Source of the DNA: 20CM-2-65-7 sp963830455
GTDB taxonomy: Bacteria > Gemmatimonadota > Gemmatimonadetes > Gemmatimonadales > GWC2-71-9
Assembly: GCA_963830455.1 (NCBI GenBank)
Contig: CAWHMT010000004.1
Location: forward strand, 620,001 to 684,000
Length of the DNA: 64,000 nucleotides
Reading direction: 5' to 3'
The notes beneath the pieces are model-generated. The model saw only the letters and a list, made by a program, of their open reading frames with translations. It did not search any database and was not told the origin of the DNA. This document shows, piece after piece, positions 50,279-59,853 of this stretch (its first letter is position 1; each line of letters opens with the position of its first letter). The translations under genes were made by a program, and so were the position numbers.

Positions 50279-51491
50279 ATGCACCGAATCCACCTACCCA
50301 TTGCCATCCTGATCGCCGCCGTTCCGTGCGCCAGCGCGCTCGCCCAGGACACCACCGCGCGAGCGGCGACGGCCCCCCCCGATCCCATCGCCCAGCTCGT
50401 CGCCCGTCTCGACCTCGAGCGCTACAAGGCGACGATCAAAGGCCTCACGCAGTTCGGTGACCGTCGCCAGGGCACGGCGCGCAATCGCGCCGCCGTCGAC
50501 TGGATCGAGCAGCAGCTGCGCAGCTACGGGTGCAGCGACGTCTCGCGGCTCACGTACGACTTTCAGGTCCCGCCGCCGCGCGCGCCGGGGGACAGCGTCC
50601 CGAGGCCGGCGCGGGACACCTCGCGCGGGGCGGGCGGGAGTCGCTATCGCGGCATCCGTGCCCGCACCGGCGTCAACAACGACTCGCTGCGCCAGCCCGA
50701 TGCGGCGCTGCGGAAGCTCAATGCCGAGCCGAGCACATCGGGTGAGCGCCAGGAGGTCTACTGCACCAAGGTCGGCGCCACGCACCCGGAGGAGATGTAC
50801 ATCATCGGCGGCCACATGGACGGCATCGGCTGGGGCGAGGCGGCGAACGACGACGGCTCCGGCACGGCGATCGTGCTCGAGCTGGCGCGCATCTTCTCGA
50901 GCGCCGACGTGCGGACCGAGCGCTCGATCCGGTTTGCGCTGTGGAATAACGAGGAGACGGGTCTGAACGGCGCGCGCGCGTACGTCGCGCAACGCCAGGC
51001 AGCTGCAGGGCAAGGAGGATCCTGCCGGCTCGGGCCGCTATCCCGAGCCCAAATGGCTCGGCATGATTCAGCACGACATGATGCTGTTCGATCACGGCAT
51101 GCCGCGCGCCGACGGCAGTTTGAGTCCCGAGCAGCGGCCCGAAGCCGACGTGAACATCGAATTCCAGGCGAGCGCGAAATTCGCCGCTGACGCGCAGCGG
51201 CTCGCGTGGACGTTCCAGCAGGCGAACGAGAAGTACGCGACGGACTATCCCGCCAGCGTCGGCGCGCACATGACGAACACCGACTCCGGGCCGTTCCAGG
51301 ATCTCGTGGCGGCGATCAGCCTGCGGGAGAACGAGCGCGGTGCGCAGATCGGGGCGGGGTGGGACCCCAACTGGCATCAACCCACGGACCGCTACACGAC
51401 CTACAGCGACAAGGATTTCCGGCTGGGGCTGAATGCGGCGCAAACCACCCTTGCGGGCGTAGCCCAACTCGTGGGAGCGACGATCAAGTAA
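50279..51491 (+). pseudogene. M28 family metallopeptidase with a +1 frameshift
   Basis: 403 residues if repaired, from ATG 50279 (TTG 50273 also possible). Signal peptide LPIAILIAAVPCASALAQ. M28 zinc-aminopeptidase motifs in the first frame: QFGDRRQGTARNRAAVDWIE, MYIIGGHMDGIGWGEAANDDGSGTA (HxD and D ligands) and ALWNNEETGLNGARAYVAQRQ (EE). At about 50999 an extra G shifts the frame. The second frame resumes QLQGKEDPAGSGRYPEPKWLG, IQHDMMLFDHG, GAHMTNTDSGPFQDL to GATIK. It would be a secreted aminopeptidase. The conserved second half argues for a recent or artefactual indel. Confidence 0.87.
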
Positions 51492-51498
51492 GCGGCGC

Positions 51499-53136
51499 TC
51501 AGCGCCGTTCGAATTTCAAATTGCGGACCCGCGCCGTCGTGAACCGGAACCCGGTGATGCGTCCTGTGCCGTCGCGCGTGAACACCATCGCGCCGGGCGG
51601 AATCTGGAACCCATCGCGGTACACGGGCCGCATCCGCCACTGCCCACCAGTCAGGGCGATCCGCGTCAACGTCAGCACACCGGTCGAGTCGAGTGACACG
51701 CGCAGCGTGGCCTCAGCTTCGGGGCTCTCGTACACGCCGGCGTAGGCGCCGAGCGCCGCGCGGGAGGTGTCGGCGTCCGCCACCCACTCTATGGACACGG
51801 TATCGTTCTCCGCCGACACAGTCCGTGCATCGTAGTGACCGTCCGCGCGGCGCTTGAACACGAGGCGCTGGCCGCGCGCCGTCTGGAATGTCAGCCCCGC
51901 GCGATCGACCGGCACCAGCTCGACGCCAGTCTCCGTCTCGAGCTTGCCGTCGCGCACGCGCAGACGCCGCCCCTGCATGTCGCGCAGGTTGCGATACACT
52001 CCCGCCTTGTCCGCCAGGGCGCTCGCCGGCGCCGCGGCTCGGACCGGCGCCGCCGGGGTCGTGCGCGGCCCGAATGTCAGCAGCATTCCCGCCACGGAGT
52101 CGGCCATGGTCTCCGGATCTGCGTTACCCGCATTGCACAGCACCGCGACCGACACCTCCGCGCGCGGATAGCGCACGATGTTGGCGCGATAGCCGGCGGT
52201 CGCACCGCTATGGGCCACATAGGGCTGGCCGCGGTAGGTATCCACGAATAGCCCCGCGGCATACGTGATCGTCTGACCGTTGGTGAGCACGCCGCGCCGC
52301 TCCTGCTCCGCCCGGAACCCGGCGCCGCCGAGGCGCGTCGAATCGAACGCGGCGTTCCACTTGAGCAGATCGCCTACCGTCGTCAGCAGGCAGCAGTTGC
52401 CGTAGATGTCTTCGATCGCGCGCTCGCCGAGCCAGCCGGTCGAGTCCTTGTCGTACGACAGCGCGCGGCGGCGCACCACCCGCATCGCGTCGTCGCGCCA
52501 GCTCGTGGACGTCATGCCGAGCGGCTCGAAGATCCGGCGCCGTGTGAACGCGGGGAACGGTTCACCCGACGCGCGCTCCGCTACGATCGCCAGCAGGTTG
52601 TAGTTGCTGTTGCTGTACTCGTACTCTGTGCCGGGCGGGAAGTTGAGCTCGCGCATGCGCGCGATGATTTGCAGCACGCCCGTGTGGTCGAGCGCGCGGG
52701 TGTTACGCGGCCAGCCGCCGACGCCGGCGATCGAGCCCCAGTCGCGCAGCCCCGAGGTGTGATGGAGCATATGGCGCAGCGTGATCGGCTGCATCACTTC
52801 GGGCAGCTCCGGCACCCAGCGCCGCACCGGATCGTCGAGCGTCAGCTTGCCGTCGCGCGCGAGCAGCAACACGGCGGCGGCCGTGAACTGCTTCGATACC
52901 GAGCCCGCTTCGAGGATGGAGGCCGGGGTCAGCGCGACGCCGCGCTCGAGATCGGCCATGCCATAGGCCCGCTCTAGGAGGACCCGACCGTGCTGGGCGA
53001 CGCCGATAACGCAGCCCGGCGACTCGGTCGAGGCGTACTGGCGGAAGACCGAGTCCACACGGCCTTCCAGGGAGCTTTGCGCCGCGAGTGGTGGCGTCGC
53101 GGCAATACTCACGAACAGGACGAGGATCAATCGCAT
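51499..53136 (-). CDS. serine hydrolase, class C beta-lactamase/penicillin-binding family
   Basis: 545 residues from ATG 53136 with GGAG eight bases upstream. Signal peptide LILVLFVSIAATPPLAAQ. The beta-lactamase-like domain (about 20-375) has the nucleophile SxxK in AGSVSKQFTAA, the second motif YSNSNYN, GMTSTSW and the third motif HSGATAGY. About 170 further residues form a beta-rich C-terminal domain (RRADGHYDARTVS, GVLTLTRIALTGG). Such proteins are often periplasmic esterases or D-Ala peptidases, rather than resistance enzymes. Its 3' end is 7 nt from the convergent peptidase gene. Confidence 0.9.
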   Translation of the reverse strand: MRLILVLFVSIAATPPLAAQSSLEGRVDSVFRQYASTESPGCVIGVAQHGRVLLERAYGMADLERGVALTPASILEAGSVSKQFTAAAVLLLARDGKLTLDDPVRRWVPELPEVMQPITLRHMLHHTSGLRDWGSIAGVGGWPRNTRALDHTGVLQIIARMRELNFPPGTEYEYSNSNYNLLAIVAERASGEPFPAFTRRRIFEPLGMTSTSWRDDAMRVVRRRALSYDKDSTGWLGERAIEDIYGNCCLLTTVGDLLKWNAAFDSTRLGGAGFRAEQERRGVLTNGQTITYAAGLFVDTYRGQPYVAHSGATAGYRANIVRYPRAEVSVAVLCNAGNADPETMADSVAGMLLTFGPRTTPAAPVRAAAPASALADKAGVYRNLRDMQGRRLRVRDGKLETETGVELVPVDRAGLTFQTARGQRLVFKRRADGHYDARTVSAENDTVSIEWVADADTSRAALGAYAGVYESPEAEATLRVSLDSTGVLTLTRIALTGGQWRMRPVYRDGFQIPPGAMVFTRDGTGRITGFRFTTARVRNLKFERR

Positions 53137-53225
53137 CCGACGGCTCCAAAATGGGGGGCGGAGAATAGGACGGTGCGCGATTGAAGTTGGTTGCAAGCAG
53201 CCCGCCGTGCACGCGGCTGCGCCGA

Positions 53226-53876
53226 TCACTCCTTGCGCTTCGTGAGGACGATGTGCGTTGCATTCGCCGACGGCACATGCTCGGCGCAGGTATAGCCGAG
53301 CGCGGTCAGATCGAGCCCAGAGAAGAGGTGCTCGCCGGAGCCGAGCAGCACGGGGGCGATCGCGACATGCATCTCGTCGATCAATCGCGCCTCGAGGTAC
53401 TGTCGGATTGTCGACACCCCGCCGCCAAGCTGGATGTCGCGACCGTCCGCGGCCACGAACGCTCGGTCCAGAGCCTCGCGAATCCCGCCGGTCACGAAGT
53501 GAAAGACGGTGCCGCCCTCCATTGGTATGGACGTACGGGCGTGATGCGTGAGCACGAATACCGAGCTGTGGTACGGCGGGTTCTTACCCCACCAGCCACG
53601 CCAATTGTCGTCGGGCCACTCGCCGCGGACCGGGCCGAACATGTTGCGGCCCATGATCCAGGCGCCGATGCCCACGAAGCTGCGGGCCGCGAAGTCGTTG
53701 TCGACTCCGGTGGTTCCTCCGGTCTTCCCGGTCATCTCGTGGAACCGGCGCGTGACAACGAACCAGTTGTGGAGCTCTTCGCCTCCGACGCCGAGGGGAG
53801 TCTCGCGGTTCTGCCGTGGGCCCGCCCCGTAGCCGTCGAGAGAGATGGAGAAGTTGTGAACGCGGAGTTTAGGCAT
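53226..53876 (-). CDS. dihydrofolate reductase-like / RibD C-terminal domain protein
   Basis: 216 residues. The DHFR-like fold used by RibD C-terminal domains: KLRVHNFSISLDGYGAG, GAWIMGRNMFGPVRGEW, VFVLTHHAR, LGGGVSTIRQYLEARLIDEMHVAIAPVLLGSGEHLF and a final THIVLTKRKE. It probably reduces a pterin-like or other small substrate with NADPH; the substrate is unknown. It is a single-gene unit, divergent from the DPP IV gene across 155 nt. Confidence 0.88.
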   Translation of the reverse strand: MPKLRVHNFSISLDGYGAGPRQNRETPLGVGGEELHNWFVVTRRFHEMTGKTGGTTGVDNDFAARSFVGIGAWIMGRNMFGPVRGEWPDDNWRGWWGKNPPYHSSVFVLTHHARTSIPMEGGTVFHFVTGGIREALDRAFVAADGRDIQLGGGVSTIRQYLEARLIDEMHVAIAPVLLGSGEHLFSGLDLTALGYTCAEHVPSANATHIVLTKRKE

Positions 53877-54031
53877 GACGGACTTGTCTCTCGTGTTCGA
53901 GTGTGAGTGATGTTACACCATAGCGACGAATAGGAGGGGGAGAATCGACAGTGACGAGTCGCCGATTCGGCGTGAATCGAGCATTCTTCCCGGGACGGGT
54001 CATTCGAAAGCAGGTCCTTAAGGAGCCAAAG

Positions 54032-56308
54032 GTGACAAGAACGATGAAGCTCTTCCTCGCTCTGCTCGCGCTGTTCATCTCCGTCCCCGCCGCCGCGCAG
54101 GTGCCGGATACGGTGACCAACATGATGCGCCGCATCTTCGCATCGGGAGAATTCGCGCCCCAGCGCTTCGGGCCGGCGCGATGGATCGAAAACGGCGCGG
54201 CGTATACAACGGTCGAGCGATCGGCAGCAGTCGAAGGCGCGTCCGACATCGTGCGCTACGAGACGGCCACCGGCGCCCGCAGCGTCTACGTCTCGGCGCG
54301 CCAGCTGGTGCCGTCCGGCGCGAGTGACGCGCTGGACTTCGACGACTACGCGTGGTCGGCCGGCGGCAACCTCTTGCTGCTGTTCACCAACACCCAGCGC
54401 GTGTGGCGGCAGAATACCCGCGGCGACTACTGGGTGCTCGATCGCCAAAGCGGCGCGCTGAAAAAGCTCGGCGGACCGAGCGCCCCGGCGTCCACGCTCA
54501 TGTACGCCAAGTTCTCGCCGACCGGCGATCGCGTCGCGTACGTGCGGCAGGGGAATGTCTACGTGGAGCGACTCTCGGACGGCGCCGTCACGCAGCTCAC
54601 GAGCGACGCGGATTCGCTGCACGTGAACGGCATGACCGACTGGGTCTACGAAGAAGAGTTCGGTCTGCAAGACGGCTTCCGCTGGTCGCCCGACGGCGCG
54701 AAGATCGCCTATTGGCGCTTCGACATGACCGGTGTCGGAACGTTCAGCCTGATCAACAACACCGACTCGCTCTATCCGAAGATCACTCCGATCCAGTATC
54801 CCAAGGCCGGGACCAGGAACTCGGCGGTGACCGCGGGAGTCGTGAGCGCGAACGGCGGTCCCACGAAGTGGCTCCAGATCCCGGACGATCCGCGTGAGAA
54901 TTATTTGCCGCGCATGGAATGGGCGGGGCCGAACGAGCTGATGCTCCAGCGCATGAACCGGCTCCAGAATACCGATCGCGTGATGCTGGCCGACGCGGCG
55001 ACGGGAGCGACGCGCACCGTCCTGACCGAGCGCGACAGCGCCTGGCTCGACGTGGTGGACGACATCCAGTGGCTCGCCAAAGGCACCGAGTTCCTGTGGA
55101 CGAGCGAGCGCGACGGCTGGCGGCACGTGTACCGGGTGAGCCGAGACGGCAAGCGCGTTACGAACATCACGCCCGGCGCGTTCGACGTCATCTCGGTCGC
55201 GGCGGTGGACGAGCCGGGCGGGTCGCTCTACTACATCGCGTCACCCGACAACGCGACGCAGCGCTATCTGTATCGCACTCGGCTCGACGGCAAAGGGACG
55301 GCAGTGCGCGTGTCCCCCGCGGCAGCGGCCGGTACGCACTCCTACCGGATTTCCACGGGCGCGCGCTGGGCATTTCACACCTACTCGCAATTCAACAGCC
55401 CGTCTGTGATCGAGCTGGTGCAGCTGCCGGCGCACCGCGTGGTGCGGACGCTCGTCGACAACGCGAGACAGCGGGCGGCGGTGGCGCCCTTCATCACGCG
55501 CCCCGGTGAATTCTTCAAGGTGCCGGTCTCCGATGGCGTCACGCTCGACGGCTGGATGATCAAGCCGGCGAATTTCGACTCCACGAAATCCTATCCGTTG
55601 CTGATGTACGTCTACGGCGAGCCCGCGGGGCAGCTTGCCCAGGACTCCTGGGGCGGCGGTCACCTGTGGGAGCACACGATCGCGGATCAGGGTTACATCG
55701 TGGCCACGGTGGACAATCGCGGCACGCCGGCGCCGCGCGGCCGCGCGTGGCGGAAGGTGGTCTACGGAGCCGTCGGGATTTTGTCGAGCAAGGAGCAGGC
55801 GGACGCGGTGCGGGCGCTCACCGGATCGCATCGCTATCTCGATCCGGCGCGCGTCGCGATCTGGGGATGGAGCGGCGGCGGATCGAGCACGCTGCAGGCC
55901 ATGTTCCGCTATCCCGACGTCTATCAGGTCGGCATGGCCGTGGCGCCGGTGCCGGACGAGCGGCTGTACGACACGATTTATCAGGAGCGCTACATGGGCC
56001 TCTTGAACGGGCCCGCGGACAGCGCGCGCTATTACAATGCCTCGCCGATCAGCCAGGCGGAGGGACTCAAGGGACGCCTGCTCGTCGTGCACGGCTCGGG
56101 CGACGACAACGTGCATTACCAGGGCACGGAGCGCCTCGTGAACCGCCTGGTCTCACTCGGCAAGTCATTCGACTTCATGGCGTACCCGAATCGCTCGCAC
56201 TGCATCTGCGAGGGCCGCGGCACCACGCTCCACGTCTACACGCTGCTCACGCGGTATCTGATGGAGCATCTGCCCGCCGGCCCGCGGCCGAAGTCGCTGC
56301 AACCTTAG
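54032..56308 (+). CDS. secreted S9B (DPP IV-like) peptidase
   Basis: 758 residues from GTG 54032, six bases after an AAGGAG. Signal peptide MKLFLALLALFISVPAAAQ. The N-terminal propeller (DPPIV_N, about 40-480) contains YAKFSPTGDRVAYVRQGNVYV, WVYEEEFGLQDGFRWSPDGAKIAYW (the Glu pair that binds the substrate N-terminus) and LQRMNRLQNTDRVML. The catalytic domain has Ser614 in GWSGGGSS, Asp in VHGSGDDNVHYQ and His in NRSHCICEG. It should remove N-terminal dipeptides with Pro or Ala at position two. Full length and intact. Confidence 0.93.
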   Translation: MTRTMKLFLALLALFISVPAAAQVPDTVTNMMRRIFASGEFAPQRFGPARWIENGAAYTTVERSAAVEGASDIVRYETATGARSVYVSARQLVPSGASDALDFDDYAWSAGGNLLLLFTNTQRVWRQNTRGDYWVLDRQSGALKKLGGPSAPASTLMYAKFSPTGDRVAYVRQGNVYVERLSDGAVTQLTSDADSLHVNGMTDWVYEEEFGLQDGFRWSPDGAKIAYWRFDMTGVGTFSLINNTDSLYPKITPIQYPKAGTRNSAVTAGVVSANGGPTKWLQIPDDPRENYLPRMEWAGPNELMLQRMNRLQNTDRVMLADAATGATRTVLTERDSAWLDVVDDIQWLAKGTEFLWTSERDGWRHVYRVSRDGKRVTNITPGAFDVISVAAVDEPGGSLYYIASPDNATQRYLYRTRLDGKGTAVRVSPAAAAGTHSYRISTGARWAFHTYSQFNSPSVIELVQLPAHRVVRTLVDNARQRAAVAPFITRPGEFFKVPVSDGVTLDGWMIKPANFDSTKSYPLLMYVYGEPAGQLAQDSWGGGHLWEHTIADQGYIVATVDNRGTPAPRGRAWRKVVYGAVGILSSKEQADAVRALTGSHRYLDPARVAIWGWSGGGSSTLQAMFRYPDVYQVGMAVAPVPDERLYDTIYQERYMGLLNGPADSARYYNASPISQAEGLKGRLLVVHGSGDDNVHYQGTERLVNRLVSLGKSFDFMAYPNRSHCICEGRGTTLHVYTLLTRYLMEHLPAGPRPKSLQP

Positions 56309-56356
56309 CGGCTGCGTGCCTATCCAATTCCTGAATCCCTCCCTGGAGACCTAATC

Positions 56357-57289
56357 GTGCGCTCGCGTTACATCGCCGGCCTCTGCGCCGCTTTGCTCAG
56401 CGCCGGCCTGACCGGCCCTCGCGCCGATCAGCCCCTGAACGTGCGCCTCGGCTATCCCGCCGACTCCAAGCTGCTCATCATCAACGCCGACGATCTGGCG
56501 ATGTCGCATTCGGAGAACGACGCCAGCTTCGCTGCCCTCGACCAGAAACTGGTCACCTCCGCGACGGTGATGGTTCCGGCGCCGTGGTTCGGCGAAGTTG
56601 CCGCGTACGCCAAAGCGCATCCCGACGCCGATCTCGGCCTGCATCTGACGTTGACCGCCGAGTGGCAGACGTTCCGCTGGGGACCGGTGACGCCGCGCAA
56701 TCTCGTCCCCAGTCTCGTGGGGCCGGACGGGTTCTTCTACGCCACGACGGAAGACTTTGCGAAGCACGCGAAGGTCGACGAAGTCGAGATCGAAGTGCGG
56801 GCACAGATCGACCGCGCCAAGGCGATGGGTTTCGAGCCTACGCATCTCGATGCCCACATGCACGCGCTGTATGCCACGCCGCAGCTATTTGCGGTGCTGA
56901 AGAAGGTGGCGCGCGACTACAAGCTGCCGATTCGCATGGCTCGCAACGAGCAAGTGTTCCAGGACCTGCTGCCGTATGTCGACGCGGCCTACCCGTTTCC
57001 CGACGCGATCTTTTCGCATGAGGGTGATGACGTGCAGCCGGCGCGGTGGAAGGAGTTCTACCTCAACGTCATCAAGAATCTGCAGCCTGGCGTCAGCGAG
57101 CTGTTCGTGCATCTCGCGCACGACGATGCGGAGATGCGTGCCGTCACCGTGAACTGGGACGTGTGGGATGCCGCATGGCGCCAGCGCGACGTCGACGTCA
57201 TTTCGAGCCCCGAGTTTCGTCAGGCCCTCGCCGATAACCACGTGATTCTCATTGGGTGGCGCCCGATTCAAAGACTCATTCGGAACTGA
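56357..57289 (+). CDS. secreted YdjC/ChbG-HpnK family deacetylase
   Basis: 310 residues from GTG 56357 with GGAG eight bases upstream. Short signal sequence (AGLCAALLSAGLTG). ChbG/YdjC fold: LLIINADDLAMSHSEN (metal Asp), DLGLHLTLTAEWQTFRWG (His), PTHLDAHMHALYA (His) and LFVHLAHDD. Relatives deacetylate chito-oligosaccharides or process hopanoid sugars. Here it is preceded by a peptidase gene, so a scavenging role outside the cytoplasm is plausible. The substrate is unresolved. Confidence 0.87.
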   Translation: MRSRYIAGLCAALLSAGLTGPRADQPLNVRLGYPADSKLLIINADDLAMSHSENDASFAALDQKLVTSATVMVPAPWFGEVAAYAKAHPDADLGLHLTLTAEWQTFRWGPVTPRNLVPSLVGPDGFFYATTEDFAKHAKVDEVEIEVRAQIDRAKAMGFEPTHLDAHMHALYATPQLFAVLKKVARDYKLPIRMARNEQVFQDLLPYVDAAYPFPDAIFSHEGDDVQPARWKEFYLNVIKNLQPGVSELFVHLAHDDAEMRAVTVNWDVWDAAWRQRDVDVISSPEFRQALADNHVILIGWRPIQRLIRN

Positions 57290-57350
57290 GAGCAGATCCC
57301 CTTCGCTACCGGGATGTGAGCGCTGACTGGTAGCCCTCGTGAGGACCCGA

Positions 57351-57932
57351 CTATTCTTCCAATGCGCGGCGAGCGCGATTGATCGCAAACTGAAACAGGC
57401 CCTGTGGGAATAGCATGCGATCTCTCTGCTTGATGTGCACGTATCGAGCGGCACGCCCCTGGACGAAGTCCTCCACGTCGTCAAGCGATAGGGAGAGAAA
57501 CAGTGGGGAATCAGTCGGGTCAACGGCAATGAGGAGTTTAGCTATGGTGACAGTTCCCGTGGATGCCTGGGGGGAATGAACAAGTTTGTCCACCAGAACG
57601 TCTACTACCTCGTCATCAATCAGGCCAAGGCGTCGTATGACAGGGCCAAGGGTCGGCTGACGGAAAAGTTCAGCCCCCTCGTAGTCGCCGGTCTTCACCT
57701 CGCAGATTAGACCAATTGCCTGCCCCTCGGCGTGCATGGGTTCGAACAGCTCCGGATCCCAATCATCATCTTGTCCACCGACATCTTCGAATACGTGGGC
57801 CGGTCGAACGCCTAACAGATCGATCTGTCCGAGCGGGTGCTTGTTGCCCATGCCGTGAGCAACGTAGTTCTGGAGAAGAAAGAAGCCGTTCAAACGCAAA
57901 TACCAGTATCCGATGTCCTCACCGTAGTTCAC
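57351..57932 (-). CDS. hypothetical protein with possible PD-(D/E)XK nuclease core
   Basis: 193 residues from GTG 57932, with GGAGGG just upstream. Its sequence MNYGEDIGYWYLRLNGFFLLQNYV, then GQIDLLGVRPA and GLICEVKTGDYEG, shows the D-x(n)-E-x-K spacing of restriction-type nuclease folds, but this is a motif guess. The rest is unremarkable (IAKLLIAVDPTDSPLFLSL). It is clearly more A/T-rich than the chromosome around it and marks the left part of the accessory island. Cofactor and target are unknown. Confidence 0.6.
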   Translation of the reverse strand: MNYGEDIGYWYLRLNGFFLLQNYVAHGMGNKHPLGQIDLLGVRPAHVFEDVGGQDDDWDPELFEPMHAEGQAIGLICEVKTGDYEGAELFRQPTLGPVIRRLGLIDDEVVDVLVDKLVHSPQASTGTVTIAKLLIAVDPTDSPLFLSLSLDDVEDFVQGRAARYVHIKQRDRMLFPQGLFQFAINRARRALEE

Positions 57933-58085
57933 TAGCCCTCCACTGCAGCACGATTGAGGTTCACATGATGGTCTTGATCTGACTAGCGTTGAGACGACGG
58001 GTATCTATTGCAGGAACTCCCGCCCAGACACCGCGTTGAAGGAGCGTTGACCAAGTTCGATATCGTCTTCTTGCCCCAAGGTACT

Positions 58086-58649
58086 TCACTGCAAACGCAT
58101 CGGACCTTTGGGACCAACGCGGTTAACGAGGAAGAACTGGGTCACACGCACCCGGAAAAGCAAACGTTCGATCCTGAAGCGCCACGCAGGGATGAGAGGT
58201 CCATCAACGTAGCGCGTCAACACTCGGCGGGTCCGGCCGCGGGTGGCGGAAAAAGTGTACTGACGATACCACAGGAAACCCATCGCGCCCTCATCGTCTG
58301 TAGGAGACGTCGCATCGAACGTTCTGGGGCTATGTGGCGGCAGGCTGCGGTCTGTCGTTTGAGCGATGGCGAAGTAATAGAGTCGTGGCTCGCGCTTCAT
58401 GGGGGTGTAGCCCGTCAATACGACGACAGGCTCCAACGACATCGGCCCAGAGCCGAGATTCTGAGCTTCGAATCGAAGAATTGCCGGGCTCCCGGTGGCC
58501 GACGTTTCAGAGAGCAGCCGCACACGCAGTCGGGAGCGATTGCGGAAGCGATCCCACCAGTAGACCACACCGCCAGCGCCACCGATGACGGTGAGAATGC
58601 GAATGGGGTCCTTGGCGAACCAGTCGAGCAGCTTCCACGAGAATGACAT
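58086..58649 (-). CDS. membrane-anchored hypothetical protein
   Basis: About 187 residues from ATG 58649 (ATG 58682 is an alternative). One N-terminal helix (IRILTVIGGAGGVVYWW) is followed by a cytoplasmic or outer domain with LRVRLLSETSATGSPAILRFEAQNLG and a basic C-terminus. No family is recognised. It sits between the nuclease-like gene and the methyltransferase in the A/T-richer island. A link to the adjacent restriction-modification genes is possible only by position. Confidence 0.5.
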   Translation of the reverse strand: MSFSWKLLDWFAKDPIRILTVIGGAGGVVYWWDRFRNRSRLRVRLLSETSATGSPAILRFEAQNLGSGPMSLEPVVVLTGYTPMKREPRLYYFAIAQTTDRSLPPHSPRTFDATSPTDDEGAMGFLWYRQYTFSATRGRTRRVLTRYVDGPLIPAWRFRIERLLFRVRVTQFFLVNRVGPKGPMRLQ

Positions 58650-58857
58650 GGTCAGTTCGAACGATGGCCCCGGGTCAGGCATTCCGCCACGGCGGGCGCA
58701 AACGCTTGCCCTCGCGACGGCTGTTGCACAGATTCGCCACGCAGTCAGTGACGGCGCAGCAGGCGCCGGGCAGCTTCTTGAACCCGGCGCCCGCTTTTCG
58801 TCTGGAAGCCGGTGTACACAAGCTGGAGATGCCCTTACTCCCCACTTGAGGACACCG

Positions 58858-59853
58858 ATGCCGCGGAATGCGCGTTCGGGAAGGTCGAAACCCTACGTCG
58901 TTGACATGTTCGCGGGCGCCGGGCTCTTCAGCCGCGCGTTCGCAGCCGAAGGCTTTCACCTGGAATACGCGGTCGAGCTAGACCGCTTCGCAGCGGCGAC
59001 GTACCGCCGCAATCTCGGCGACCACATCGTAGTCGGGGACGTACGGCGGCGTCCGCCGCCCGTGCACTGCGACGTCTTGATCTCGGGGCCGCCGTGCCAG
59101 GGCTTCTCGACGCTGGGCCGGCGAGACGTCTCCGACCCTCGTAACCGGCTCGCGCTCGAAGTCGCGACTTGGGCGCGCGCTCTCCAACCGCAGGTGATCG
59201 TGATTGAGAACGTAGCCGCGTTCCTCGATGCCCCGGTGTGGCGGACGTTGGCGCGCCGGCTGCGCTGGCTCGACTACGAAGTATCTGCTACGGTGGTGGA
59301 CGCAGTTGATTTCGGCGTGCCGCAGTTGCGGAAGCGCTCCTTCACGTTTGCGAGCCGCATCGGCCTGCCGGAACTACTACCTCGGAACGGCGCTCCCGAG
59401 ACTGTGCGGGAAGCCTGGGCGCACCTGCCGCTTCGGCCGGACGGACGGAACTTCCACTACGCGCCCAAGCCGTCCGCCATCGCGCTGGCGAGAATGAAGG
59501 TGATCCGGCCGGGCGGCGACAAGCGCGACGTCATGCAGCGTGCGCCGCGACTCGCGCCGCCATCGTGGTGGCGCTTGGCGTGTCAGATCACGGACGTTTG
59601 GGGCCGGATGGAGTGGGACGCGCCGAGCAACACGCTGCGCACGTGCCTCCAGAACGCTTCGAAGGGCAGGTACATCCATCCGCAGCAGCACCGCGTCATC
59701 TCGCTGCGCGAGGCGGCCCGGCTGCAGACGATCGAGGATCGGTGGCAGTTCGTCGGCTGGCCCCTCCACATCGCGCAGCAGATCGGAAACTGCGTGCCGG
59801 TGAAGCTGGGCAGCGCGGTGGCAAGGGCTACGATGCGCCTGCTGCGCGGCTAG
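58858..59853 (+). CDS. DNA (cytosine-5) methyltransferase
   Basis: 331 residues from ATG 58858, with GAGG seven bases upstream. All key C5-methyltransferase motifs are present in order: I, VVDMFAGAGLFSRAF; IV, ISGPPCQGFSTLG (catalytic Cys80); VI, VIVIENVAAF; VIII, VDFGVPQLRKRSF; and IX-X, SLREAARLQT and QIGNCVPVKLG. The target-recognition region between VIII and IX is about 75-100 residues, so a short recognition site is likely. It converges on the ATPase gene with a 4-nt overlap. Together with vsr it forms a restriction-modification-type locus. Confidence 0.95.
   Translation: MPRNARSGRSKPYVVDMFAGAGLFSRAFAAEGFHLEYAVELDRFAAATYRRNLGDHIVVGDVRRRPPPVHCDVLISGPPCQGFSTLGRRDVSDPRNRLALEVATWARALQPQVIVIENVAAFLDAPVWRTLARRLRWLDYEVSATVVDAVDFGVPQLRKRSFTFASRIGLPELLPRNGAPETVREAWAHLPLRPDGRNFHYAPKPSAIALARMKVIRPGGDKRDVMQRAPRLAPPSWWRLACQITDVWGRMEWDAPSNTLRTCLQNASKGRYIHPQQHRVISLREAARLQTIEDRWQFVGWPLHIAQQIGNCVPVKLGSAVARATMRLLRG

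Noticed and set aside
58675..58959. Minus-strand frame with a cysteine-rich end overlapping the methyltransferase start
   Set aside because: It runs antisense into the methyltransferase coding region, with no start signal; possibly the remnant of an older gene, but not supportable.
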